In this document: piece by piece, positions 22,881-33,330 of the stretch
Numbering within the stretch: position 1 is the first letter of the stretch
Layout of the letters: each line of letters opens with the position of its first letter
Assembly (NCBI GenBank): GCA_027924585.1
Contig: BSBM01000964.1
Span: 5,728,501 to 5,792,500, forward strand
Length of the DNA stretch: 64,000 nucleotides
Direction of reading: 5' to 3'
Source: Larix kaempferi
Taxonomy: Eukaryota > Streptophyta > Pinopsida > Pinales > Pinaceae
Program-made: the position numbers and the translations under genes
The notes under the pieces: generated by a model
Seen by the model: only the letters and a program-made list of their open reading frames with translations
The model's database searches: none
Told to the model about the DNA's origin: nothing

Positions 22881-23571
22881 CTGAAAGTCATTATCTTCAA
22901 ATTTATTGATGTTTTCACACCAGAATGATGGATCCTTATGCATTGGGGACCAATCAAGATTTCCTAGAAGAACTTCTTGTTTATACTTGTCAAAAGAACT
23001 TAGCCTTTTAATGCTATCTTTCAACCCTTCTTCCAAAGAATTCAATGCTTCTACTAGATCCTGTATGAATAAATGGATAAAATGATTAGCATTTCAAGAT
23101 CCTCAAAATAAATAGTTATCTGTAACACCAAAAGAAATTTTAAAATAATGAAGCTTATGGCCACTCAAAAGAGAAATTGATTTCCAACCTCATCACTCCA
23201 GGCTTGTGATTTTAAGTTTTTGCAAAATTTGTGGCAACCCAATATCCACCATCTAACTTGCAAATGTCCCTATGAAAAGAAAGTTTTTCCGTGTTAAAAC
23301 AGTAACCCTTAGGACTTGGGAGCATTCACCAAAGACAGAAACAAATTAGAGGCTCATGAATACAAAATATCTACCTCAATCTCAAATATAACACACATAA
23401 ACTCTAGAGGTAACATCACAAACAAATTGGTAATTACCTTTTCCTTTGTGGAACAGTTAACAACCTTCACCAGACGGGTTAAAGTGCTAGTAGAAGATAA
23501 GGCATCCATAGCAGCATCATAATATGAAAGAGGCCATATCCAGAGAGAGGTCTCATAAAGGAGCTTCGAGA
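22881..23571 (-). pseudogene. VHA-H: V-ATPase subunit H gene fragment, three exons
   Basis: The gene encodes a regulatory subunit of the vacuolar proton pump in plants. On the minus strand three exons lie in gene order with GT-AG borders. Exon 23571-23438 reads LLYETSLWIWPLSYYDAAM...VNCSTKEK. Exon 23269-23189 reads MVDIGLPQILQ then QAWSDE, but has a stop (TAG) and one extra base. Exon 23060-22881 is fully open, with [26 protein letters not shown] and NKFEDNDF. These are signature motifs of subunit H. Upstream and downstream exons are missing, so this is a captured, broken fragment. Confidence 0.85.
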
Positions 23572-24945
23572 CTAAGTTAAAAGTCATACTTCAGTTAATT
23601 TTATGGAAAAAATTTCATTTTCAAAAGGAATTGTGGTATTACCTGGGGCTGCAGAATTATATAGATCATGCAAAGGAAAAGGACTCTTTTCACTACATTG
23701 GTTAGTGTTCATAAGCCTTGATCCCACAGGCATACTTAGGGAAACTCCTGCATGTTGGTCTTTCGGCATTTCACTCAACTCACAAGCACATGAACAATTG
23801 TATGTAAATCAAAGGGAAATATGTTTTTTTGACACAATACAATCTCTCTTCCTATCTTTGAAGTAATATTTGCTATATTTCATACATTTTCTTGTGAACT
23901 AGCTTCCAAATTTTGTGCATTATGAATTATAAATGACATGGCAATAGAATGAACCTCTTTCACCTTCATGATCATAACTTATCCTGGAACTTGCAAACAA
24001 CCTGAAGATTAAATACTGCACTCTAATTTTGGTTCTCTTAGCAAATTAAAGCAATATCGAGATTATTTCTGTAACTTCCGGTCACATTCATTAAACCAAG
24101 TGAAGTAATCAAATTTTTAGGCCTTTCCTCCCAAACATCCTTTGCACCATTTTTCTGATCAGTTTTTCTCCATCTTCCCTTGTAATGTTTAACTACATCT
24201 GAAGTCATCTTTGCTAGATTTTCTGAAAACCAAATAAGGATATTAGACTTTTGGTTCATCTAATTCTTGAATACCTATAGACCAACCCAGGGAAACCCAA
24301 ACTATGTAATGTTCTACTCTATTTTCTTTAGCCATACACTTCATTGTTTTTATTAGATACATGCAAAAGTAAAAATGAATTGAGTACTTTCATCTAAATA
24401 AACTCAATAGTAAAATAAAAAAACATTTGAATACTACTTGTCGCTTTATTTTTTTTCTACATGGTACCTATTACCAATAAATACAGGGGCATTTTGGATC
24501 TACAGAGGGACTCTTTCCAACACATATCAGAGCAAAGGAATACATATATTTTGAGTTGAAGAAAGGGCTTTTTTACATTAGCCACCGACAAAGCATCCCC
24601 AGGATTGTCTTCTACATCAAACAACATTAGCTAAAAGGTCACTTACAACTATAAAGATCAATTAGGGGCACAGTTTCTAGGTATCCTATGCACATGTTAA
24701 GGTATTCTAACAACCTAATCCTTCAATCTAGGCATAATTTGGGCATTTCTGTGGATGTTTCAACCTCCCAACAATAATGAATCTCAGATCTAGGCAAGTC
24801 TGGGCATAGTTGTAACAGTAAATATCCACATTAGACCAATTTTGGACAGTCTTGTGGGTGAGAAAGCAGCAATAAACCCATATCACTTTCACCCTGGGCA
24901 TGCTAGCTCAAATTCAAGTTCCATTGAATCATATGGTTATATGTG
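23572..24945. other. CACTA interior, mostly non-coding; possible unidentified exon
   Basis: On the minus strand, about 23790-23643 reads as an open stretch (ELSEMPKDQHAGVSL...) ending at a donor-like GTAATA. It may be another captured exon; I do not recognize it. A 73-residue open stretch at 24259-24038 (KHYKGRWRKTDQKNG) is also unidentified. The remainder shows nothing. Confidence 0.3.
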
Positions 24946-25434
24946 TGTTAAATATTGTAACTTCAAAGAATATTATATTTGTACTTTATTATTCCGGAGA
25001 TGTTTCATCCCTCCGAGGTAATCCTATTATGTATCCGGAGATGTTTATTCCTCCGAGGGTTAGTATTAACTAGGGTTATTAGACCCACCATGTGTGGGTC
25101 GGCCCTGTAGTTATATTTTAGGGGTTATTAGACTTCTCCAGGTGAGGTCGGCCCCAACAGGTCTTTTAGTCAGTTGAGAGTCAAGTATAAATAGATGAGG
25201 TGAACTCCTCATTAGATCATTCACTCACTTGTGAAAGGGTGCGCACTAGTTGAGGAGATCTGCTAAGGAGTCAAGAGGAGAAGGAGCACATCTTGTATTT
25301 TGGTTGATCATCTTATTGAGGAAAGCTTTACTGGGTTTTCTACCCCATGAGGGTTTCCCAGGATATATTGTGTGTTATCTTGTGATTGTGTTTCTATCAG
25401 AGATCTTGCTTGTCTATTTGGTTTAAATCTAACA
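24946..25434 (+). repeat. Copia-2 5' LTR
   Basis: 489 bp, TGTTAAAT...ATCTAACA. A TATA box TATAAATA at 25186-25193 likely drives the element. Two TTATTAGAC...GGTCGGCC blocks in the middle recur in the Copia-3 LTR. Confidence 0.95.
25186..25193 (+). promoter_or_regulatory. Copia-2 LTR TATA box
   Basis: TATAAATA at the expected internal LTR position (also 32461-32468 in the 3' LTR). Transcription would start some 30 bp downstream. Confidence 0.6.
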
Positions 25435-25447
25435 TGGTATCAGAGCC
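25435..25447 (+). promoter_or_regulatory. Copia-2 primer binding site
   Basis: TGGTATCAGAGCC directly abuts the 5' LTR and matches plant initiator-methionine tRNA. Confidence 0.88.
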
Positions 25448-25544
25448 AAACTGAATAGGACATCTTTCACAAGGTAAGAATACCTCTTTCTCTCTCTTTG
25501 GTGAAGTTAGGGTTTCAGCCCAAAGTTGATATTATTGATTTTTG

Positions 25545-25815
25545 GTTGCATGGCTGGATAGCCCTTTTCAATACCTTTCTTTTGAGCTATAGATCGAACT
25601 TTTTGGTTGGGTAGAACTCCGGGAAATCCAAACCCTAATTCTACCAAAAGTGCGATACGTCAGATTTTGGTTTCAGAAAAAAGTTGTAATTTTTGAATTC
25701 TGATTATATGGCTGGGTATCCCTTCTCAAGAGCATTCTTTTGAGCTATAGATCGAACTTTTTGGTTGGGTAGAACTCCGGGAAATTCAAACCCTAATTCT
25801 ACCAAAAGTGCGATA
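25545..25815 (+). repeat. Copia-2 leader direct repeat
   Basis: A block containing GAGCTATAGATCGAACTTTT and TTGGTTGGGTAGAACTCC occurs twice, about 164 bp apart, in the untranslated leader. A related core is present twice on the minus strand in the Copia-3 leader (63540-63860). Confidence 0.75.
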
Positions 25816-25897
25816 AAATTCTGTTCCAGATTCCGGAAAAGTAAAAGGTAACTTTCCAGGTAAGTCTACTCTGTCTCTTGGACTCCCCCAAGAGAAG

Positions 25898-28800
25898 ATG
25901 GCTCCAAATACTAAGCTTGAAGACAAGCTAGAAGGCATAGAGAATTTCCGAGCATGGAAATACAGAATTGGTCTAATTCTTGAGGAGAATGATCTTGCTC
26001 ATTATATCAAGGAGGAAGTTGCAGAACCAGAAGAAGATGAAGCCAAAGAGAAACACAGGAAGGATCTGATTAGGGCAAAGAGAATCATAGCTGATTCCAT
26101 TAAAGACCACTTGATTCCCCAAGTGTCTTCCAAGAAGACTCCAAAGGAAATGTATGATGCCCTAGGAAGAATGTATGAAGGAAAGAACATCAATAGGAAG
26201 ATGAATCTAAGGACTCAGTTGAAGAGCACCAAGATGAACAAAGGAGAATCCATTCAAGACTACTTCTCAAGAGTCCATCAAATCAAAGAACAACTAGATG
26301 CCATTGGTGATACCCTTGATGAAGATGAACTTGTGATGACAGCTCTAAATGGTCTCACTAGACCTTGGGAGTCATTCATTCAAACTATGTGTGCCAGAAA
26401 AGAAAGAATGAAGTTTGATGTAGTTTGGGAAGATTGTGTACAAGAGGAGGCTAGGGTTGCAAATAGAGAAGCCTTGCTCAAAGAAGATGACCAAGCCTTG
26501 GCTACACATACCAAAAGAAGAAGGAGTCAATCCTACTTCAAGAAAGGTGGTCTCAAGGAGTCTCATCCTCCTCACAGATTTCACAAGAAAAGAGGATCTA
26601 CTCAAAGAAGGGATTACTCTTCTTTCCAGTGCTACTCTTGTCACAAATTAGGACACATTACTAAAGATTGCCCTCTACAGAAGAAAAAGGGTAATCACTT
26701 CAAAAGACATCAAGCACATCTTGCAGAGGATGATAGTGAAGAAGAAGAAATAGAGGAAGAAAGGTCTCACAATAAAAGGCCTAGAGATGAAGGGGAAGAA
26801 GAAGAAAGGACCTTCTTCAAAAGGAGGTCAAGAAGAAACACAGAAGAAGATGCAGAAGAATATGTTCTCTTCTCTGCACTCTCTGGATCCATAACCCCTG
26901 GTGAAGGTACATGGCTTATTGACAGTGGTGCTTCAAAGCACATGACTGGACAGAAGAGGACCCTCTCAAATCTTGAAGAAAAGAATTCTCCCCAAAAGGT
27001 ATCTCTAGGAGATGACTATCAATATCCCATTAAGGGAATTGGTGAAGCAAACTACAAACTCGATTCTGGAACCCCCATGAAGATGAAGGAAGTTCTATAT
27101 GTTCCAGGATTAAAGAAGAATTTGCTTTCAATCTCAGCTTTAGACAAGAAAGGCTATAGAGTTGCATTCATTGATGGACAAGTGTTAATGTGGTCCAAAG
27201 GCAAATCCATTAAGGATGCAATTGTTATTGGTGAAGAGGAAGGAGGTTTATATAAACTCAAGGGTCATCCAGAAGCTGCTCTTGTTCATGAAACCTCTAG
27301 CCCCAGTGAGCTATGGCATAGAAGACTAGCTCACATTAACTACAAAGCCTTACCTTATGTAAGCAAGGTGGTCATAGGACTACCAGATTTAAAGGTGGAT
27401 CATAATGGCTCATGCAAAGGATGTAAGAAAGGCAAGAATGTCAAGAACCCATTTCCAAAGAGTGAAACAAAGACCAAAGGGATCTTGGAGTTAATACACT
27501 CAGATGTGTGTGGTCCAATGCCCACCACCTCTCTAAGTGGGTTTGAATACTATCTTTCTTTCATTGATGATCATTCAAGGAAAACTTGGATATACTTTCT
27601 AAAGGGTAAGAATGAAGTTTTCGGGAAGTTCAAAGAGTTCAAGGCTCTAATAGAAAATCTCTCAGAAAAGAAAATCAAGGTTCTCAGAACAGACAATGGT
27701 GGAGAGTATACTTCAAAAGAGTTTGAAGAATTCTGTAAGGAAGCTGGAATCAAAAGAGAACTAACCACTCCCTACAATCCCCAACAAAATGGGGTTGCAG
27801 AAAGGAAAAATAGAACCATCATGGAAGCTGTGAAGACTATGATACATGACCAGGATCTTCCCATGTATCTGTGGGCTGAAGCAGCCAGAACAGCAGTATA
27901 TGTTCAAAACAGATTATCTCATAGTGCTCTTGATTTCAAAACTCCAGAAGAAGTGTTTTCTGGAAAGAAGCCCGAAGTAAGCCATCTTAAAATATTTGGG
28001 TGTCCTGTGTACATCCACATTCCAAAGGAAAAGAGAACCAAGTTGGATCCTTCTGGTAAGAAAGGAATATTTGTTGGCTATTGTGAATCATCCAAAGCCT
28101 TCAGGATTTACATACCAGGTTTTCATCATATAGAAATAAGTAGAGATGTAACCTTCGATGAGGAAGCAGCTCTTAAGAAATCTAGAAAATGTCAACTTGA
28201 AGAAGTTTATGAAGAAGATACATCTCCCAGAGTCTCAGATACTGTTCACATCCCTGAGGAGGACATAACAGAGGATCATGACATGCTGGAACCACAAGAA
28301 CCCCCTGTTGCAGAATTATCTAGGAAAAGAAGACCAGCATGGGCTAGAGATATTATACAAGGAGCTGAAAGATATGGTGCTCCTGAAGGCTCCACTAGAG
28401 AAAGGAAGAAACCAAAGCTAGTGTCCAACTATATGGCCTTGATGTGTGATCTTGTGGATCAACTGCCTACTAGCTATGAAGAAGCAGCTCAAAAGAAAGA
28501 ATGGGTAGAAGCAATGACTGAAGAATATCAGTCAATAATGAAAAATGATGTTTGGGATATAGTCCCCAAACCAAGAGATAAAAGTGTGGTTTCTTCCAAA
28601 TGGATTTTCAAAATAAAACATGCTTCAGATGGAAGCATTGAAAAATACAAGGCAAGGTTTGTAGCCAGAGGATTCTCTCAAAAGGAGGGAATTGACTATG
28701 AAGATACATTTGCACCTGTTGCTAGGTATACTTCGATTAGAACTATCATGGCACTTGCATCTATGATGAAATGGAAATTGCATCAAATGGATGTTAAGAC

Positions 28801-29893
28801 AGCCTTCCTGAATGGTGTAATTGAAGAAGAAGTATACATAGAACAACCTCAAGGTTTTGAGGTCAAAGACGGAAGGACCCATGTATGCAAACTGAAGAAG
28901 GCATTATATGGTTTGAAGCAAGCTCCCAGAGCTTGGTATGGAAGAATTGACAGCTTCTTATTAAGCATGGGCTTTACCAAAAGTAAAGCTGACCCCAATC
29001 TCTATCTTAAGGTAATGAATGATGAACCTGTTATATTGCTATTATATGTAGATGATTTATTTCTAACAGGAAATGAGAAGCAAATCATTGAAAGCAAGAA
29101 GAAGCTTTCTTCAGAATTCGAAATGAAAGATCTCGGATTAATGCACTACTTCTTAGGCCTAGAAGTATGGCAAGAGCAAAAAGGGATATTTCTAAATCAA
29201 GGTAAGTATACTGTGGAGATCCTCAAAAGGTTTGATATGTTGGAGTGTAAAGCTATGGCCACTCCCATGGACTCCAACCTAAAACTACTAGCTAATGATT
29301 CATCAGAACTAGTGGACATAACCCTATATAGACAAATCATTGGATCTTTGATGTACTTGACAAATACTAGGCCTGATATATGCTTTGCTGTAAATACCCT
29401 AAGTCAGTTTCAAGTAGAACCTAGAAAGGTTCACCTTATAGCTGCAAAGCATATCATGAGGTACCTAAAAGGTACAGTGGACTATGGTCTTTACTATCTT
29501 AGAGAAAATGAACTCAAGTTGCATGGTTTCTCAGATTCTGATTGGGCAGGTAGTGTCTCAGACAGAAAAAGTACTTCAGGTGGATGTTATGGTCTTGGAT
29601 CTGCCATGATCTCCTGGTTCAGCAAGAAACAATCTAGTGTGGCCCTCAGTACCGCTGAAGCAGAATATATAGCTGCTTGCTCTGCCAGCTGTGAAGCGGT
29701 GTGGCTTCGGAAACTCTTATCTGGAATCTTTGACTTAGAGATGGATCCTACTGTGATTATGTGTGATAATCAAAGCTGCATTAAGATGACTGAAAATCCT
29801 GTGTTCCATGATAAGTCAAAACACATTGAGATCCGTTACTTCTATATACATGGTGCAGAGAGGAGCCATCAAGCTCGAGTACATAAGCACTGA
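25898..29893 (+). CDS. Copia-2 gag-pol polyprotein, damaged at the C-terminus
   Basis: A 1331-residue frame starting MAPNTKLEDKLEG. Gag is followed by zinc knuckle CYSCHKLGHITKDC (~247), protease WLIDSGASKHMTG (~338), GAG-pre-integrase LWHRRLAHINYKAL, integrase (HSDVCGP, RTDNGGEY, NGVAERKNR), RT with catalytic LLYVDDLF (~1050) and RNase H (DSDWAGS at ~1212, STAEAEYIAA, KHIEIRYFYI). Just after the last motif the frame is lost: a few bases are missing near 29849, and about 21 bases (the usual ADVLTK motif) near 29910. The normal ending RVKFEYFRDKLGLV is present in another frame. Other domains are intact. Confidence 0.93.
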   Translation: MAPNTKLEDKLEGIENFRAWKYRIGLILEENDLAHYIKEEVAEPEEDEAKEKHRKDLIRAKRIIADSIKDHLIPQVSSKKTPKEMYDALGRMYEGKNINRKMNLRTQLKSTKMNKGESIQDYFSRVHQIKEQLDAIGDTLDEDELVMTALNGLTRPWESFIQTMCARKERMKFDVVWEDCVQEEARVANREALLKEDDQALATHTKRRRSQSYFKKGGLKESHPPHRFHKKRGSTQRRDYSSFQCYSCHKLGHITKDCPLQKKKGNHFKRHQAHLAEDDSEEEEIEEERSHNKRPRDEGEEEERTFFKRRSRRNTEEDAEEYVLFSALSGSITPGEGTWLIDSGASKHMTGQKRTLSNLEEKNSPQKVSLGDDYQYPIKGIGEANYKLDSGTPMKMKEVLYVPGLKKNLLSISALDKKGYRVAFIDGQVLMWSKGKSIKDAIVIGEEEGGLYKLKGHPEAALVHETSSPSELWHRRLAHINYKALPYVSKVVIGLPDLKVDHNGSCKGCKKGKNVKNPFPKSETKTKGILELIHSDVCGPMPTTSLSGFEYYLSFIDDHSRKTWIYFLKGKNEVFGKFKEFKALIENLSEKKIKVLRTDNGGEYTSKEFEEFCKEAGIKRELTTPYNPQQNGVAERKNRTIMEAVKTMIHDQDLPMYLWAEAARTAVYVQNRLSHSALDFKTPEEVFSGKKPEVSHLKIFGCPVYIHIPKEKRTKLDPSGKKGIFVGYCESSKAFRIYIPGFHHIEISRDVTFDEEAALKKSRKCQLEEVYEEDTSPRVSDTVHIPEEDITEDHDMLEPQEPPVAELSRKRRPAWARDIIQGAERYGAPEGSTRERKKPKLVSNYMALMCDLVDQLPTSYEEAAQKKEWVEAMTEEYQSIMKNDVWDIVPKPRDKSVVSSKWIFKIKHASDGSIEKYKARFVARGFSQKEGIDYEDTFAPVARYTSIRTIMALASMMKWKLHQMDVKTAFLNGVIEEEVYIEQPQGFEVKDGRTHVCKLKKALYGLKQAPRAWYGRIDSFLLSMGFTKSKADPNLYLKVMNDEPVILLLYVDDLFLTGNEKQIIESKKKLSSEFEMKDLGLMHYFLGLEVWQEQKGIFLNQGKYTVEILKRFDMLECKAMATPMDSNLKLLANDSSELVDITLYRQIIGSLMYLTNTRPDICFAVNTLSQFQVEPRKVHLIAAKHIMRYLKGTVDYGLYYLRENELKLHGFSDSDWAGSVSDRKSTSGGCYGLGSAMISWFSKKQSSVALSTAEAEYIAACSASCEAVWLRKLLSGIFDLEMDPTVIMCDNQSCIKMTENPVFHDKSKHIEIRYFYIHGAERSHQARVHKH

Positions 29894-30090
29894 AGATCAA
29901 CCTCTGTCTCGAGTAAAGTTTGAATACTTCCGAGACAAGCTTGGTTTAGTCCAGAAGGACCCTCCTCGAAAGGGGGAGTAGCATAGTATTTCTGTCACTT
30001 ATTTTTTTTTTTTTTTTGTTAGCTACTTACAATTATTTAGATTTAGAACTCTTACATATCGTTTATACATGATTTGATATGATGTATTAG
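29894..30090 (+). other. Out-of-frame end of Copia-2 RNase H and start of 3' region
   Basis: Bases 29863-29981 encode the family's usual C-terminal residues out of frame with the main frame. A T homopolymer of about 18 (30001-30018) and AT-rich spacer follow before the first tandem array. Confidence 0.7.
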
Positions 30091-30430
30091 TGAGAATACA
30101 TACATGTTTTGATGTACACATGTTTTGATGAGATGTGTACATGTTTTGATTAGTGATGTATACATGTTTTGATGTACACATGTTTTGATGTGATGTGTAC
30201 ATGTTTTGATTACTGATGTATACATGTTTTGATGTACACATGTTTTGATGTGATGTGTACATGTTTTGATTAGTGATGTATACATGTTTTGATGTACACA
30301 TGTTTTGATGTGATGTGTACTGATGTATACATGTTTTGATGTACACATGTTTTGATGTGATTGCTGACGTATACATGTTTTGATGAACACATGTTTTGAT
30401 GTGATGAATACATGTTTTGATGTGATATAT
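30090..30430 (+). repeat. Copia-2 3' array A, 60-bp period
   Basis: About five and a half copies of a 60-bp unit made of 20-bp subunits centred on TACATGTTTTGATG. Copies are near identical from 30121 to 30320 and more ragged at both edges. Confidence 0.9.
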
Positions 30431-30455
30431 GATTGTACCTGTATGGATGAAGATA

Positions 30456-30870
30456 CAGTTGAGGGGATTGAATCATCCCTGGACTTTCAGTCCTAAAGAG
30501 AACCGTAGACGTAAGGTCTCCGAAAATGAAGTCCTTAGTGGACAGTTGAGGGGATTGAATCATCCCTGGACTTTCAGTCCTAAAGAGAACCGTAGACGTA
30601 AGGTCTCCGAAAATGAAGTCCTTAGTGGACAGTTGAGGGGATTGAATCATCCCTGGACTTTCAGTCCTAAAGAGAACCGTAGACGTAAGGTCTCCGAGAA
30701 TGAAGTCCTTAGTGGACAGTTGAGGGGATTGGATCATCCCTGGACTTTCAGTCCTAAAGAGAGCCGTAGACGAGAGGTCTCCGAGAATGAAGTCCTTGGT
30801 GGACTTGAGGGGATTGGATCATCCCTGGACTCTCAGTCCTAAAGAGAGCCGTAGACGTGAGGTCTCCGAG
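30456..30870 (+). repeat. Copia-2 3' array B, 87-bp period
   Basis: Starts at 30456, 30543, 30630 and 30717 are 87 bp apart, giving about 4.7 copies. The unit contains GGGGATTGAATCATCCCTGG and CCGTAGACGTAAGGTCTCCG. Because 87 is a multiple of three it yields a repetitive open frame that is not a real gene. Confidence 0.92.
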
Positions 30871-30914
30871 AATAGAAGATAGGACTGCATCGTCCCTGGA
30901 CCTTAGTTCAAAAT

Positions 30915-31330
30915 GTACGTGATGGGGATTGCATCATCCCGGAACTGATAGTTCAAAATGTACGTGATGGGGATTGCATCATCCCGGAACTAATAGTTCA
31001 AAATGTACGTGATGGGGATTGCATCATCCCGGAACTGATAGTTCAAAATGTACGTGATGGGGATTGCATCATCCCGGAACTGATAGTTCAAAATGTACGT
31101 GATGGGGATTGCATCATCCCGGAACTGATAGTTCAAAATGTACGTGATGGGGATTGCATCATCCCGGAACTGATAGTTCAAAATGTACGTGATGGGGATT
31201 GCATCATCCCGGAACTGATAGTTCAAAATGTACGTGATGGGGATTGCATCATCCCGGAACTGATAGTTCAAAATGTACGTGATGGGGATTGCATCATCCC
31301 GGAACTGATAGTTCAAAATGTACGTGAAGG
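30915..31330 (+). repeat. Copia-2 3' array C, 45-bp period
   Basis: Nine almost perfect copies of a 45-bp unit, GATGGGGATTGCATCATCCC followed by GGAACTGATAGTTC. The core GGGGATTG-ATCATCCC is shared with array B, so C probably arose from part of B. Confidence 0.93.
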
Positions 31331-31399
31331 GGATTGTATCATCCCCGGACTTCGGTCCCTGAATTGATCCGTAGACGAATGGTCTCCGAGAAAGTAATG

Positions 31400-31675
31400 G
31401 TATTAATGATGTGGTTACTTGTATCGGTAGGATACTTGTATTGATGATGTGGTAGGATACCTGTATTAATGATGTGGTTACTTGTATCGGTAGGATACTT
31501 GTATTGATGATGTGGTTACTTGTATCAGTAGGATACTTGTATTGATGATGTGGTTACCTGTATCGATAGGATACTTGTATTGATGATATGGTTACTTGTA
31601 TCGGTAGGATACTTGTATTGATGATGTGGTTATCTGTATCGGTGGGATACTCATATTGTTGTGTAGGATACTTGT
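31400..31675 (+). repeat. Copia-2 3' array D, 38-bp period
   Basis: Repeats of TTGATGATGTGGTTACTTG plus TATCGGTAGGATACTTGTA, about six to seven imperfect copies. Confidence 0.85.
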
Positions 31676-32065
31676 ATGATCGTATGATGACGATGCTACT
31701 GATCGTGTGATGACGATGCTGCTGATCGTGTGATGACGATGCTGCTGATCGTGTGATGACGATGCTACTGATCATGTGATGACGATGCTGCTGATCGTGT
31801 GATGACGATGCTGCTGATCGTGTGATGACGATGCTGCTGATCGTGTGATGACGATGCTACTGATCATGTGATGACGATGCTGCTGATCGTGTGATGACGA
31901 TGCTGCTGATCGTGTGATGACGATGCTGCTGATCGTGTGATGACGATGCTGCTGATCGTGTGATGACGATGCTGCTGATCGTGTGATGACGATGCCGTTG
32001 ATTGTGTGATGACGAAACTGTTGATCGTATGACGACGATGCAGCTGATCATGTGAAGACGATGCT
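31676..32065 (+). repeat. Copia-2 3' array E, 23-bp period
   Basis: About 16 copies of GATGCTGCTGATCGTGTGAT followed by GAC, with CTACTGATCA variants in two places and decayed copies at the right edge. Confidence 0.92.
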
Positions 32066-32209
32066 AAAGATCGTGATGTTGATATTGATGTACCAGTAAC
32101 TGGTTGAGTTACTGATGAAGTCGAATTGAAGAAAGCTTCCGATGATTTATAGATGTATCATGTGTAGTGACTCCTTGCTCCTGCAGATGCTGTTATAATA
32201 TCCTTCTCG

Positions 32210-32220
32210 TTAAGGGGGAG
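32210..32220 (+). promoter_or_regulatory. Copia-2 polypurine tract
   Basis: AAGGGGGAG immediately precedes the 3' LTR. Confidence 0.8.
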
Positions 32221-32709
32221 TGTTAAATATTGTAACTTCAAAGAATATTATATTTGTACTTTATTATTCCGGAGATGTTTCATCCCTCCGAGGTAATCCT
32301 ATTATGTATCCGGAGATGTTTATTCCTCCGAGGGTTAGTATTAACTAGGGTTATTAGACCCACCATGTGTGGGTCGGCCCTGTAGTTATATTTTAGGGGT
32401 TATTAGACTTCTCCAGGTGAGGTCGGCCCCAACAGGTCTTTTAGTCAGTTGAGAGTCAAGTATAAATAGATGAGGTGAACTCCTCATTAGATCATTCACT
32501 CACTTGTGAAAGGGTGCGCACTAGTTGAGGAGATCTGCTAAGGAGTCAAGAGGAGAAGGAGCACATCTTGTATTTTGGTTGATCATCTTATTGAGGAAAG
32601 CTTTACTGGGTTTTCTACCCCATGAGGGTTTCCCAGGATATATTGTGTGTTATCTTGTGATTGTGTTTCTATCAGAGATCTTGCTTGTCTATTTGGTTTA
32701 AATCTAACA
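32221..32709 (+). repeat. Copia-2 3' LTR
   Basis: 489 bp, indistinguishable by eye from the 5' LTR. It is followed by the target duplication ATGTG (32710-32714). Confidence 0.95.
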
Positions 32710-33330
32710 ATGTGGACTGTTGTCAACCTCGTCTCCCTCATTCCCTTTATTTTCTGGAAAGCCTGGTAATCAAAACAATGTTGTCTGTATGAAACTCTGT
32801 TTGCATTTGAGCATGGGTCCTTTTGACTAACTGAAATCTGTATAATAGGTTGCAGCCCTGCTGGTGTTTATCCTGTAAACGATCTTAGATTCCATGAAAG
32901 TCTTCATTTCCAAGTATTTGGTAACAATTAGATCATTTTTTTCCAGGTAAATGTCCGAGGGAAAACCTCCTTGGCACTTCCCCTCATTTTGAGGATGGTA
33001 CTCAGGGCAAAGTTTATCGTATGGATCTTATTTTTGGTTTACCTATTGCATTTTGAATTCAAATAAAAAAGTGAAAATAAAATGAGTAAGTTAATAAGTG
33101 AATAAACTCAATCTCTTTAATACAAAAAACATTCTCCAAATTTCTTAGAGATGTTGTTGAAAGTTATAGTTCCCTTGAACTTGACCATGGAACTGTCTAT
33201 GAAGATTTTGGTTTAAAATACTATACCAGATAATCAAAATTTCAAACAAATGAGCCACTCAGGCAAAACTTTGTGCCAAAAAAAAAACTTACCAGGAAAA
33301 TGGTGTTGATCCACTTATTAACTCACTCCT
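32710..33330. other. CACTA interior between Copia-2 and MBD9-like pseudogene
   Basis: No gene is recognized. Before Copia-2 arrived this joined directly to 24945, so the MBD9-like and V-ATPase H fragments were about 10 kb apart, counted from one fragment to the other without Copia-2, or less. Confidence 0.4.

Larger units (their letters stand above)
24946..32709 (+). mobile_element. Copia-2, very young LTR retrotransposon with long repeat-rich 3' region
   Basis: A 7764-bp element with 489-bp LTRs (24946-25434, 32221-32709) that look identical base for base by eye. The target duplication ATGTG lies on both sides. The primer binding site TGGTATCAGAGCC is at 25435 and the polypurine tract AAGGGGGAG at about 32212-32220. 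One long gag-pol frame is followed by 2.2 kb of tandem arrays before the polypurine tract. Identical LTRs point to a recent insertion. It lies between the V-ATPase H fragment and the MBD9-like pseudogene. Confidence 0.96.

Noticed and set aside
30270-31316. Repetitive open frames over Copia-2 arrays, and a CRISPR-like look of the 45-bp array
   Set aside because: Periods of 87 and 45 are multiples of three; the repeats are contiguous with no unique spacers, and the context is a plant retrotransposon.
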